The position numbers were made by a program, and so were the translations under genes. Below are positions 11,867 to 23,874 of a stretch of 64,000 nucleotides of DNA, in pieces (the first letter of the stretch is position 1; every line of letters starts with the position of its first letter). Below the pieces are notes generated by a model. The model saw only the letters and a list, made by a program, of their open reading frames with translations, made no database searches and had not been told where the DNA came from. This DNA comes from Taxawa tesnikishii (nom. ined.) (taxonomy: Eukaryota; Ascomycota; Dothideomycetes; Dothideales), in NCBI GenBank assembly GCA_030247885.1, contig JAPDRO010000017.1, positions 310,001 through 374,000 on the forward strand. The letters run 5' to 3'.

Positions 11867-12844
11867 ATGGCGCCGGAAAAGGGTGGACGCGTGGTTTTCA
11901 TCGGAAACATCCCATACGGTAAGTGCACCATCACATAACTATAGTGCCATACATGGCTAATTGATACTTCAGGTGTGAGCGAGCAACAAATCGAAGATAT
12001 ATTTAGTCGCGTTGGCCAAGTCTTGAACTTCAGATTGGTCCATGACAAGGAGACCGGCAGGCCGAAAGGGTTTGGATTCCTCGAGTATGCGGACCCCGAC
12101 GCTGCAGCATCCGCCGTGCGCAACCTCAACGACCACGAGATCATGGGAAGGAAATTGAGGGTAGACTGGTCGAACGATAACAGCGGTGGAGGCGGAGGCG
12201 GAGGAGACGGTGGGCAACAGAACCAACAATCAAATGTAATGGACGGCCAAGGACAGCAATCAGGAGCTATACCACAACTCCCAGCAGGCGTGGATCTCCC
12301 GGCAGGTCTGACATGCCCGGACGCCATTTCGAAAACCCTCAGCGTAATGCCCACACCACAACTTCTTGACATGGTCTCCCAAGTGAAGAGTCTGGTCGTG
12401 GACAACCCTGCTCAAGCGCTCACTCTGTTTCAACAAGCTCCGCAATTCACATATGCCACATTCCAAGCACTCCTACTCCTGGGTCTTGTGGACGCCAACA
12501 CGCTCGGCGCGATCATCCAAGGTAGCAACCCCCAGGCACAGACAGCAGCTCCACCTGCTGCACCACTACCTCAACCTCAATATGCTCCTCCGCCTCAAGC
12601 AGCGTATCCCGGTTACCCTCCGCACATGCAACAGCAGATGCACGTACCGACGCCGCCAGCGCAGCAACCGGTATACCAACCTCCGCCGGCCCAACCGGCG
12701 CCCGCTCAACTGAACGATCCAAACGCGCAGGCTCTCATAAGGCAAGTGATGGCGATGACAGCGGAGCAAATCCATGCAATTCCGGACATGAACACGAGAA
12801 GTCAGCTCATTACACTGCGGGCTCAGCTTGGTGCGCCTGTGTGA
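11867..12844 (+). CDS. CstF-64 / Rna15-like mRNA 3'-end processing factor
   Basis: Two exons (11867-11918, 11973-12844; 54-bp intron) give 307 aa. An RRM occupies residues about 8-86, with RNP2 VVFIGNIPYG and RNP1 KGFGFLEY. A glycine run (about 100-107) leads to the hinge region (about 140-195, TPQLLDMVSQVKSLVVDNP) that in CstF-64/Rna15 binds CstF-77/Rna14. A Pro/Gln-rich linker follows, then the C-terminal helical domain (about 268-307, ALIRQVMAMTAEQIHAIP) known to contact Pcf11-type partners. The protein recognises U/GU-rich or A-rich elements in pre-mRNA during cleavage and polyadenylation in the nucleus. All domains are present in the family order. Confidence 0.94.
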
Positions 12845-14256
12845 TGATTTCAACAGATTGGGGGAGGATGGCATAGCGAAGGAGTTTTGAGGCGTTAGGA
12901 AAAGCGATTCTAGTGGCAATGGAAGGGGTTGCGAAAAGATGACATTGGCCCATGTTAAGCACGTTTGTATTTTTAGATGCGACATCACGAGAAAGACGTG
13001 CCCTCGAAGTACTTGTGTTTTGTGCTCATAAGACCATTTCAATGCTTGTGTTCCTTGCGTATGTATCTATGTCCTCCTGTCCTATTATCCATACATGATG
13101 ACAAGAGGACAATAGTGAGACGAACATCAGGCTAAAGACGCACGAAGCCGGAAGCAGAGGGCTCGCGTACGACTCTTGGGACTGACCCACACCGCTGTTG
13201 ACAGCTCTACCATCGGTCCGGACAACCAAGGTTGTTTAGACGGTACAACACGACAGATACTGTGCATCTGCGTCACGTGTAGCTCCTTAACATGATTGTG
13301 TGCGTTTTGTTGTTCCTTTCAGTGATTTCTGAGCTGCGGTTGCGGCCAACGACGACGACGACGACGGAATTTGTACAGAAGCTGCCTTGAACGATGTTTG
13401 CTGGAGTCACCCTTGGTGAGTTACTTGTGCCTTTGTCTCATTGTTTCTTAGAAACCTCGTGGATCTGTGGTGTTCTCGTAACGAAGATGAAACCTGTGTG
13501 TATCCCAAAAAGAGTTATTCGGCGGATCTGAGGACCCGTCAAGCCTCCAGGATTCAAGTCATGGCAGAAGTTTCTCAGCACGCCAGTCAACACCGCCTTG
13601 GTTAGTGCGGGTTGTGGGGTTGTAAGATCGTGCATACGAGTGTTCCTGCCATATGCTTGTCGATGATCTGAACGAACTCAGTGGACTATCCTTTACGAGC
13701 TGCGAACCGCTGCATTCGCTCCGCTGTGCTGCTCATCTGGATCTTTCCCATGGCCTTTTGATGATAAACGAAACAATGCGCCAAAGACCTTCCTATATGA
13801 TGCACAGGGCAGCTACCAGTTGTTCAGCGGGAAGTGGATTACTTCAACCTTGCTAGCAAAAGCAGAGCTTGGAAATGAGGACGTGACTCTCAAGTCCACG
13901 CTGTAATCAATTCTTTCAAGCAAACTACTCGATTCGCAGCTGCATCTCCGTAGCAAAGCGAAGAGTTGTCCAACCATGTGGTAAGCGGCAACTGCAAAGA
14001 TATGGGCCCACTGCTTAGACTACCGTGGCTCTCGCGAACAGTTTTCATGTCAGCGAAGGTCAGGCTGTTATGCCCATGCGGCTTTACAGGGTGTGACTAC
14101 TGTTCCATGAGCACGGAGAAGCCAGCTCACTTACTCGTTGAGAACGGGAACTCTCTTGATTTTGCATTGACCGCCAATTGTGGAACCTTCTACTACACAT
14201 TCACATCCGCCTTTCCATCTTTGTACATTTCGTCTTTAGTCTCTACAAAATCCGCG
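12845..14256. other. intergenic region
   Basis: About 1.4 kb separates two plus-strand genes. There is a (CGA)n run near 13350-13366. Short ORFs lie at 13438-13635 (minus) and 13653-13856 (plus). An ATG near 13393 is quickly followed by a donor-like GTGAGT, but the apparent 36-bp intron is too short for comfort. No product is recognisable. Confidence 0.5.
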
Positions 14257-16156
14257 ATGCAAGCACAAAACGCTGCCGCCATGGCTTTCTTTCCGAAGCT
14301 TCTGACTTCTTGCTTCCCTCTGCGCCGTCGGGGTACGAACACGCAACTACCGTAGTTCTGTGCGCAAAAGGCTATCATGGAAAGGAGGCTAACGATTGCA
14401 TCTACAGGCAACGGCTATGTGGCATGGGAAGTCGAACGCTTGCCGCCTGCACATGCCACGCCAGTCGTCTTCCCAGCCTATGAGCTGCCGGCAGAATGGA
14501 GCGCAGTAGATTGGTCTCCAGACCAGCTGCCTCCGAGATTCCGCGAACTGTTCAGTACCCTACGACAATTCTCCCGTCTTACAGAAGACCACGCCAGGGC
14601 CATCAACATCACCCTCTTACCACACTGCACACCAGCCGAACTCCTTCCTCACACCCAACCCACGTCAGCAGATCCCGACAAAACATACCAAAAGCGCCTT
14701 GCAGAGTTGGAGATCGACAACAACACCGTCTTCCGGATCATCACTGGAGCACTCGGACCACGCCATGATGGAGAGAAACCACCTCGCATCGCGTACTTGC
14801 GCAACTTCTTCATCGGGTTGGAGAGCATGAGCCAGTACTGGGACACAAGCCTAGACCACTATTATCAAGTCAATAGCAACAACGAGGAGGACGGGCAGCG
14901 CGACGCGACCGAGCACTGCCAGGCACGTACTGCAGACAGCGACGACGAACCCAACAAGCGTATGAAGCTAGGCTCAGACCCCTCTCCCCCAGCGCCCGAT
15001 AGCACCTCCGCGAGCGCACCCCAGCCCGTTACTCAGCCCCAAGCCCAACATTCCGGCGACGGCACCGACGCAGCATCCACACAGACCATGCACTCCTCGT
15101 CCTCTCCCCTCCCACCCACTCTCCGCTACCGCGGCCGCCGCATCGACACGGGCGCCAAGATGCCACCCCAACACCGCCTCGACACCATCAACGGCCTCCT
15201 CCAAGCCGTCTCGTTCCCCTTCGGCTGCCGCACCTCGTCCGCCGCGCGCGCGCCTCTGCCTCTCCGTCGCCGGCCTCGCCATCCCCGTCCGCCCCTCCAT
15301 CGTCGTGTACCAGAACCCGCGCGACCGGAAGCTGGCGCGCGAGGGCGTGCTGGTCGGGCCCGTGATGGGCGCGTTCGTGCGCTCGCAGACGGGGTTCGGG
15401 GACGGAGACGAGGGCGAGAGGCGGGCGAAGGCGCGGCAGGACCTCGTGCTCGGCGAGGCCGGGGCGTGCTTGGTCATGGCGCAGGAAAGGAATAGGCAAG
15501 GGAAGGTGGAGAGGAAGCCCGGGGAGGGCTTGTGGTGGACTGAGAGGCCCAGGTTCGGAGCCGGTGGGGGGAGGTGGATGTGGCCAAGGTGGAAGGGAGG
15601 GAGAGGGAGAGGAAGAAGAGCGTGGATTTGATTGCTAGGTTTAGGGGTAAGGAGGGGTCGAGGAAGGATAGGGAGAAGACGGATGAGGAGAGGTTGGAGG
15701 AGGCCAGGGCGCGTGCGTACGAGAAGTGGGAGAAGATGGCCCCGCCGCAGGGGTTTGGGATCCCAAGACGGTATACAAGGCCGTAGGCAAGCAGGCGGAC
15801 AGTGACTGGGATCAGGTATGCTGGCCCCATTTTCCTTTCCCTCACTGTATTTTTTTTTTTTTTTTGCAGATATGGGTTGTGAGAGGCGAAGGAGAAAAGA
15901 CGGAGGCTGACGGGACGAGCAGATATTCTTGGCTTCCTCGCTCAACCACCACGTCTCCATTGTCAAGTTCACCGTCCATAGCGCCTACGTCGATTACTGG
16001 ACGACAGGGGTCCTACCTGATCCTCTACCGAGCGACAAGGACTGGTGTCGTCCGAAGATACAAAGGACACGCTGGTTCGATCTGTTCGACGTCGAAGAAC
16101 GCAAAGAGGTCTTTGTGGGGCTGTGGGAGATCATGGCATACCTGACGAGGGGATAG
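14257..16156 (+). CDS. uncharacterised protein, frame interrupted
   Basis: The start ATG at 14257 (or 14281, in a strong GCCGCCATGG context) begins a short exon. It splices (GTACGA...CTAAC...CAG, to about 14408) into a long coding stretch with protein-like runs such as NGYVAWEVERLPPAHATP and ITGALGPRHDGEKPPRIAYL. The last exon reads IFLASSLNHHVSIVKFTVHS and ends at 16156. Between about 15230 and 15760 the coding sense moves through three frames: near a CGCGCGCG repeat (15240-15252), near a G6 run (about 15570) and near 15750. The final intron starts at 15816. An acceptor at 15922 keeps the frame, whereas one at 15869 after a T16 tract does not. I do not recognise the family and assign no function. 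Either the assembly has indels in this GC-rich tract or the gene is decaying. Confidence 0.6.
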
Positions 16157-16371
16157 ATCGTGCGCGAGGCGCACTTTGGCTGAATGTGAAGATCATGGAA
16201 GGAGAACGCGGCAGAGCACAATTGTGCGCACGTTTGACGCTGGCTTTGACACAACAAAGCCCTTTTTCATTTCTCTTCATAGAAAGATGGTCGGTCCCTT
16301 ACACGGGCGGCCTGTCGCTCATCTCGCATGGAGAAATCGAGGGGAATCCAAAATCAGTATCCCAGCGACCA

Positions 16372-17783
16372 TTACCTCTCGCCACGGTTTCTCCTGAAGT
16401 CCTCTATCCACTTCGCCGCCTTCGCCTTGGGCAGGACGTTGACCTTGAGCAACCCGTCTACGATTTCCACTTTCCCACTACTCAGTATCCTCAGCAACGC
16501 CATCTTCTTGCCGGCCTTGATCAAGCCGCCAGAAAGGGTCTCCACATAGCACTCCACGCCCTCGGGCATGTATTCGTGCTGTTCGTCCCACGGCAAAGGC
16601 ATGATGTACGTCAGATGCTGGCCCACGCTCTCGTCCTCACGGAACGATTTGATGAAGTCGCTCTGCAAGTGCAGAGGGTAGAGCAGCAACACGGGGAACG
16701 CAAGCGTCGAGGCCGGGTTCAGCGGCTCCTCGAGACAGATGACCGCGTCCTCCATCTCGGGCGGCTTGGACGTCGTTCTCGTGGGAATATTGCGGGATTT
16801 CAGGGCCGACTTCAGCGCCGCCTCCTCGTTCCGTTTGCGCTCCTCGCGTTCGCGTCGCGTCCGCTCCAAGTCTTCGAGGTGCTTCTTCCTCTTTGCGATT
16901 TTTGTCGAGAGCGTCTTGAGTGCTGCGTTCTGAGGATCCACCTCCAGTCCCCGGCTGCATGCGTCTTCGGCTTCGGGGATCTTGTCGAGCGCGAAGCAGG
17001 CGGTTGCGGAGCGGTACCACGCCTTTACGTTGCGTGGGTTCATGCGCAACGCTGCTGCGCAGTCTCGGTTGCAGGAGCCATAATTTCCTACGGAGAAGGA
17101 AAATTAGCCGGGAGACGGAGGAGTGTGCAGTGCCTGGTTCAGCTCGGGGCGTTGATACTCATCTCAAGGTTGCAGAGCGCCCGGTTCGTATAGGATGCCT
17201 CTTCGATCTCCTTCTCCTTCCTGGATTCCTCTTCCTCGTCCACCTCCACGACCTCCATATCCGACGGTCCCTCCTCTTTGTCCTGTGGCTTGCGCGGCAT
17301 CTTCATCGCCCCAATGGCTTTGGTGTAGTATTCTCGCGCATCGACCCATTGCTTCGCCCGCGCCATCTCGTTGCCCTGTTCCCGGAAGTTGCCCGCGATC
17401 TCGGCGCGTGTACCCTCGTAAGCCAGGGCCTTGATGGCCTCAAGTGCCATATTCTCGCCTTCTTCGCCGTCGGTCTCGTCGAGCGAGGTCATGAACAGAG
17501 GTACCCGGTTCATCATGGCCAGGACCTCGTCCGCGGTGTGCTGTTTCACGGACTCCATGGCAGGCGGCATGGCCGCACCGGGTTGCGAAGGATCGCCAGA
17601 TGGAGGGGCGTCATGCTCTTTGGGAGGGAAAGCAGGCATTTGCGACAACATGGACTCTAGGGAACCGGCTGGCATGCCATCTAGTGGTGGTGGTGGTGGT
17701 GGTGGTTGAGATGCTGGCTGTTTGTTCAAGTCGGTCTTCTCGTCGAAGTCGTCAGGCAGCTCCTCAATCTTCGGGTTGGCCAT
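16372..17783 (-). CDS. cns1: Hsp90/Hsp70 co-chaperone Cns1 / TTC4 homologue
   Basis: Two exons (17783-17159, 17087-16372; 71-bp intron with GCTAAT branch) give 446 aa. A disordered acidic and proline-rich N-terminus (with PPPPPPPL near residue 27) precedes a three-motif TPR domain (about 120-265, including NFREQGNEMARAKQWVDARE and NPRNVKAWYRSATACFALDK). A charged helix and the C-terminal TTC4/Cns1 wheel domain follow. In yeast Cns1 is essential, binds the C-termini of Hsp90 and Hsp70, and supports translation elongation factor 2 folding. The intron falls in the middle of the TPR and its removal joins CNLEM to RNYGSCNRDC, restoring the repeat. Confidence 0.93.
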
Positions 17784-19825
17784 GGTGGGTGGTATGTTCT
17801 GTCAGCGACCGAGGTGAGTACGGCTCGGATTCCCTCCTTCTAATGTCTATACAAAAACTCGCTCCTGCCAGAAGATTGTACCCCACGTCTTATCGACTAG
17901 ATAAGATCATCTTATCTAGCCGCCTCGGTTCGGCGAGCTGTGGTAAGATCGTCATCCGCGGGATTAGATAACCAAAGTCTTGGGATTCCGGGGTCTGCCT
18001 CAAATGATGGTAACTGGGGCTCCTCAGCGCGAGGGATCTCCGATCTGAATTGTCGTCTACCATAAGACAATGATTACAGGACTACTAGAGCCGACTATAG
18101 ATCTGGAGATGGCGTCCGCTCTGTTGCTCTCTGTGTTAGAGGAGCCTTCAGTCCCCTGGATGACATCGACGATAAAGGCTACGCAGCAATGACTTCGACT
18201 TGCGGATTACTATAGACGCTACAGGTTTCCGTGCTCCATTCCGAGACATCTACATACCTGGAACAGGGCAATTTCTAGGAATGCACGTTGACTCGCTATA
18301 CTCCATTGTGGTACTGCGCGGACCCCTTCCTATATGCAGCAATGGCGTGAGATGCCCAAAAGAGCGGATACGGTCGGTTACTAGCTTCACCCGGCGTCAT
18401 TGTCTGCACGCAAAGACCCGAATCTGGCCTTGCAATGGCGACAGAGACTGGAGGATGAGGAGTGGATGGATAGCGCGGACGTCGGCAGCCGCGACCCTTA
18501 ATTCGACTAGCCGACGACGATGAAACGCGCGGGAAGGCCTTCCGTGAGGCAGTTCTTGCTTACTCGCTCTGCTGAAAGTTAGGCGGCTTTCTGCAACGCG
18601 AGATAGTCAGATGCGGATGGCTTGAACACGGTTGCGGCCCTGCACCATGGCTGCATCAGCGCTGCAGAGAGTACGAGATCGCAATGCGCCAGATGGGTCT
18701 CGTCGCAAGCCACTACACTCTAATTGTTGCTTCTTCGATTGGATCGTATTTGCTGATTTTCAGGAACGCATGGAGCAGCCCACTAGTGAACACGCCACTT
18801 AGGGAGAGGATCGTGTTGATCGCTGCGGAAGTCTGCAGTTGCCGAGACAGAGTGACGGGCTCAGAGGTCGAGCGGCAGCAGACTGTTGCTCGTCAGATAC
18901 GGAAGGAATGCGACGCGCACTGTCGCATGTGGTAAACGTCTACTGGAGAAGACTCGTGGCGAGGCGAGGTCAGGTAGAAGAGACTACTACCGGTGATGGA
19001 GACGAGCGTTGAATGAATGTGCCGCGCCGGCGTTGTGATGGACAAGGACCATTCAGGGGTTCGAGCTCACTCCTTTGCCGCTGCACGCTATGCGCTGCAC
19101 GCTCAAACACGCTAGCCAATCGGTGGCTATACATGGATAGAGAGCTGGTGGGGCCCGAACAAACCTCCATGCGTGCATGGACCATGACTTCGTTAAATTG
19201 AACTGTATCAACTTCGCGCTTTTCCGCCGTAAATCGCTAGATGCACAATTCTCATTCGCCGACCTGCTGGGCATTCGCGGCTTACAGGGATCGCTCCACC
19301 AGTCATGCCATCTCCAGCTCAATCCTCAGCGGGCGGGGCACACGTTCCTGCGAACCTAATCTGCCTACACTACGCCGCTTGGACGCTCGCGCAGGCTGCA
19401 CAAGTACGAGCACAAGCACCAAACTCTTGTGTAGCTGGTTCTCAGTGATCGACGCTCCTTGGACGCTACTTCTCCTCTTCTCTGCTCGCTTCTGCTTTGT
19501 GCTTGTGCTATGCTGCTCTGTCGTGCCTTGTCGTTGCTCGTACATGTTGACATGAGCCTGCCTGTCCTTACACTAATTGCATAGATTGACAACAATCTCA
19601 ACGAGGGAGAGAGATTCTTCGTCTTACGTTGCAAGACAGCTTCTTGGTCTCATCTCATTTCGGATCTCTACTCCTGGTTCCAGCACGCACGCACGCACTG
19701 CACATGCTTGGCTGCCTCCTTCGCTGAGAAACCCACTCGCCGGCCTCAGCATCCGGGTACAGAACTCTCATTGTTTGGGATATACCTTCTGTGTTTGTTG
19801 CCAAAAGGCCGCACCGTGGGACGAC
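17784..19825. other. intergenic region, divergent promoters
   Basis: Two kilobases separate Cns1 (minus) from ApsA (plus). A striking GATA palindrome lies near the Cns1 side and is listed separately. ORFs at 18200-18523 and in the 19000-19560 stretch have no protein character. The ApsA frame stays open upstream to 19577, but the start was placed at 19826. Confidence 0.55.
17897..17919. promoter_or_regulatory. palindromic double GATA element
   Basis: The arms CTAGATAAGAT (17897-17907) and ATCTTATCTAG (17909-17919) are an exact palindrome around one C, so GATAAG is present once on each strand. A third TTATC lies at 17890-17894 and GATAA again near 17967. The element is about 115 bp upstream of the Cns1 start. 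Paired GATA sites are typical targets of fungal zinc-finger GATA factors. Which factor binds is unknown. Confidence 0.55.
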
Positions 19826-22800
19826 ATGGCGGCTACAGATGACTATTTTAGCAATTACCAGTCCTTCATTGGAGCCAAACCTCTACCCTCGCCCGCCGAC
19901 ACGCCATACGAGACGCCCGGTCTGAGATCACGAAGGTCTTCTCGCAGTCGCAGAACTCCAACTCGAGGCCCTTCGAATTCTCCACCACCGCTCCCTACCG
20001 ATGCAGCTGAGTGGCAGGATGGTAAGCTTTCTGCCATGGATCCCAGACACTTCACGCCAACATTGCACGCTAGTCTTGTGTCTGAGATCCTCAGCCTGCG
20101 CAGAGAGCTTGATTTGAAGCATGGCTACATCGACGGTCTGGAGGCTACGCTGCAGAGAGAAAAGGCGGAGAACGAGCTGCTGGCAGGCAAGCTTCAAGAG
20201 AGTACCAAGGAATCAAGGCTTGCTCAGAAGCAGCTGAACCATGTAGAGCGCGGCACACTGGACGCTGTGGAGGATCTGCTGAGGGAGCGGGACAGTGCAG
20301 CCATTGCCAACGAAGACCTCAGGAGCAAGATGGATGCTCTCACCAAGAAAGCTCGTAGACAGGAAGAGGAAGCCTTGCAATCATACAACTTGTGGGAGAG
20401 GGAAAAGCAGAGCTGGGACAACGAGCGCCGACAGCTGGAGCGGAGAGTCCACGTCACCGAAAGCCGGTTGCGCGCCTTCGTCGAAGAGATGAGCATGCAG
20501 CAAGCGGACAACGAGAAGCCGGACCAGAATCCAGACAGCGGAGCAGAAGAGACGTTCAAGGATAGCGGCTTGGGCAACGAAAGCGACACTGCGAGCTTGA
20601 CATCTTACAGGACGCTGAGAAGGCATCGCAGGAACAGGAGCAGCCTCAGCTTGCGTAGCAATCCTCGTTCCAGCCATGGTTTTGGATCTCCGGCCAAGGG
20701 CAATGTCTTCTCGCTTGCTGATGAGCTAAAGTTTGACGAAGAGGACGAATATCATGTTGCTGAGTCTGACCATGAAGACGACGACCTTTTGTACGACCGG
20801 CGAGCGCGTGTACTGGAGTCCCGACAACCGTCGCATTATGGAGGTGCTGATGCAAAGGCAAAGAAGATTCTGGGCTTGACATGCGATTCTGGCGACGGTG
20901 TCCTTGGCCCAGAAAGCGATGTCTCTAAGAACAACCGACGGCTGAGTATCTTTGACGGGGAAGTATCCAAAGAAAAGCCGTCTACCTCCGAGGCAGCCAA
21001 CTCGTTAAGCTCAGAACCGGTGGAAGATCTGCAGGCGTCAAGACCAAGTCACCAATATGTGGACAGGGGCATACAACCCTCTCCAAGATCTTCAATAATA
21101 TTCGCCGACGGCAGCAAAGTCATGCCAGAGGGCGGCAAAGACGAGGCTCCGGAAGCACATGTGCACATTATCCCAGAGGGCTTGCACATCGACACTGATG
21201 TATCCGCAAGCTCGAAACAAACTGATGTGATGGTCTCTGTCGCCTCACAGACTGCTGAATTGCCTATCAGCCCTCCCTCAACACCAAGAATAGCCGCTGA
21301 GGAACCGACAGAGCGATTCAGCTCCGTGCAGTTGCCAGAATATTTTTCTACTTCCACACAGACAGACTTGCCGCCACCTAGGGCCGAGGTTGCTGAGCCT
21401 GTATTGCGACTGCCTCTCCCAGTACCCTCTATAGCCATTCATCCTCCTGTTTCTACACCTCCGTCACCCAGGAACTCTACTGTCCTGCCTCCAAACACGA
21501 AGAGTGCGAGCAGCCAGACAGATTGGGTTCTCAGTCAGTCAACCTGCGACGTGTCTGTCCAAACAGAAGAGATCAGAATCGATCGCCGACCTGTCAAGCT
21601 ACCGCCTCATCTATTGCCGAGCGCTCTTGTGACTGTTCTCTCTCCGAGAACAGACAGCGTCGTGGACAAGTCCATCACAGAAAGTGCCAGAGCGCCAAGA
21701 TCACCGACATTACCTACCCAGGAATCTGCGACTTACTCCTCACGTACGAACAGCAGCAGGGATCTCCGCTCACTTCCCCTCAAGGCTCTTCCGATACCGC
21801 GCCCGGTTCTCTCTCCAACGGAAGAAAAGCCCCCGAGCGTCAAGGAAAAAGGTCCTGTCAACAGAGCCGTACAATATGGGGTTTCTAACCCCATGCGATC
21901 GAGCACCTTCCTGGCGGATCTCCAGGACGATTCTGAAGACAGCGATCGCTACACAGAGGGTTTCAGCGACGTGGAGCCAAGAGACCTCTATGGTAACACG
22001 CCTTCGCTCGCGCGGCCGGTGGCGCGCTCGACTTACGTAGGACTGCCCAAGACCGTCCCTGAAGACAAAGAGGTTTCTCCAGGAAACGGCAGCCATTCGA
22101 CGTTCCGAATGGAGGCCGCATCTTCGGAAGCCTCCGAGCTCACTTACAGCACGTCAATCAGAGAACGTCGCGTAAACGGCATGCACTCTTCGCGAAGCAA
22201 CCAGATGCGTTCACGCACGCCAAGTGTAACAAGCGTAGGATCGTCCAGCATGCAGTCAGCGAAACCTCCGTTCCCCATCCCAAAGCGGTCCAGCTCCCGC
22301 GTTCTGGAACAGCCCCAGAGTGAAGGCTCACCAAGCCCCACGCCGTGTGACGGGCAGTCTGTCACTTCCAGACGTACTGAGAGGGCACCGGCGTCGGCGC
22401 CAGCGCGTCGGGTCCCGCTGCGCAAGGTGCAATCTGCGACGGCGATGAGGCAGAACCAAACGTCCCCTAGACGAAGACGTCGTGCGCCACAGCTCACCCC
22501 TATCCAGTCCATGGCCTTCGAAAGCCCTGCTGCTACCAGGTTTCCCATCCCGGATCTTCCGGCTTCTCCACGGCCCCCAACTTTCAACAACGCAGACAAC
22601 GGAGATGGTCACGCGGCAGACCCGATCACTGACGCAGTACATGAGGACGCGCTTGCTGACAACGCGCAAGACACGTCCCTGGTGGATGCCATCGCTGCAA
22701 CAATGGTTGGCGAGTGGATGTGGAAGTACGTCCGGCGCAGGAAGTCGTTCGGTGTTTCCGAGCATGATTTTTCAAAGGACGATGGCGGCGCACACGGCGT

Positions 22801-23874
22801 CAGGCACAAGCGTTGGGTTTGGTTGTCCCCTTATGAACGCACCATCATGTGGAGCACCAAGCAGCCCGTTACTGGATCCGCGTTACTGGGCAAAAGTGGG
22901 CGCAAACGTAGGTTAACACCCCAAGAGAACGTGCACAATGAAACTGACTCCTCGCAGTCGTGATCAAATCCGTCCTCGACGTCCGAGATGAGGGCCCGCT
23001 TCCTAAAGGCGCAACTGCGGACGAGGTTTTCAAGAGGTCCATTCTAATACTCACTCCAGCACGGGCGCTGAAGTTTACCGCTCCATCGCGCGAGCGCCAT
23101 TACCTCTGGCTCACAGCGCTGTCCTTCCTCGCCCACCCCAACCGCGGCCCACCCCAAGTGCCGCGCGTGCCCGCCGTGCCACCTCAGGAAGCGGACGTGG
23201 CCCAACACCTCCAAGGTGGATTACTCCGCCGCGCGCCCGTCCGGGACTCTGTGCGCGTGGCCAAAATCCGCGCCAGCCGGCCAGCGCCCCTGAAGCTGGC
23301 CGACGCGAGCGCGCTGCCCGAAGCCCCCGACATGCCGCTGACGGCCCAAACCGCCGTCTCGGACACGACGGTGACGTCGGCCGCCGAGGCACCCTCGATC
23401 CCGCGCCTGTACGTGCAACGCGGGCAGCACCACGCGCGCAAGCGCTCCAACACGGGTCCCGCGATCCCGACCCCGCTGCACGGCTTCCGCTCCCTCTCCT
23501 CCTCGGCCGCGCCGCCGCCGTCGTCGCACTCGCACGCAAAGGCCGCGCTCGCGCCCACCGTCGCCCGCGCGCCCTCGTCCTTCAGCGGCGCCCCCGCCGC
23601 CGCCGCCTCAAAGCCCCCTCGAGCAGCCGCCGCACCTCGGTCGCCAGCCCCGACCGGCCCAACTTCTTCGAGGCCGTGGGAACGGTCCGCATGGAGGCGT
23701 TTGTCGAGCCGGGCCTGCAGGACGGCGTGCTGTACGTGCCGGCCCCGCCCCGGGCACGGTGGTGCAGAGGAGGCGCAGGAGGGGGATAGTCAGCTCAGCG
23801 TCGGCACGGCGGAGAAGAGGAGGGCGGGCTACGTTTTTGATGAGGATGGCGAGGACCCCTTCAAGGGGTTCTGA
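19826..23874 (+). CDS. apsA: ApsA/Num1/Mcp5-type cortical anchor with PH domain
   Basis: Two exons (19826-22907, 22958-23874; 50-bp intron inside the PH domain) give about 1,332 aa. A coiled coil spans about residues 80-226, followed by a long disordered Ser/Pro-rich region. The Mcp5-type PH domain is at about 955-1090 (EWMWKYVRRRKSFG, RHKRWVWLSPYERTIMW, LKFTAPSRERHYLWLTALSF). The family binds PI(4,5)P2 at the cell cortex and captures dynein for nuclear migration (Num1, Aspergillus ApsA). Five QT motifs at residues about 465-580 resemble dynein light-chain LC8 sites. Near the C-terminus the frame leaves and rejoins the correct one. The stretch around 23610-23740 reads sensibly in another frame (RPNFFEAVGTVRMEAF), while the end YVFDEDGEDPFKGF is in the original frame. 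The start at 19826 (MAATDDYF) was chosen over the longer upstream frame because the conserved part begins there. Confidence 0.9.

Noticed and set aside
13393-13533. possible micro-gene with a 36-bp intron
   Set aside because: The intron would be shorter than usual fungal introns, and the product of about 35 residues has no recognisable feature.
15848-15869. T16 tract with GCAG read as the last intron acceptor
   Set aside because: Using it puts the following conserved exon out of frame. The acceptor at 15922 keeps the frame, so the first is at most an alternative site.
14974-15972. 332-codon minus-strand ORF
   Set aside because: It is antisense to a GC-rich coding tract where stop codons are rare on either strand. 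The Pro/Ser/Arg-rich translation has no family features.
16045-17193. 382-codon plus-strand ORF
   Set aside because: It mostly runs antisense to the Cns1 gene. Only its first part overlaps the end of the uncharacterised plus-strand gene, and in another frame.
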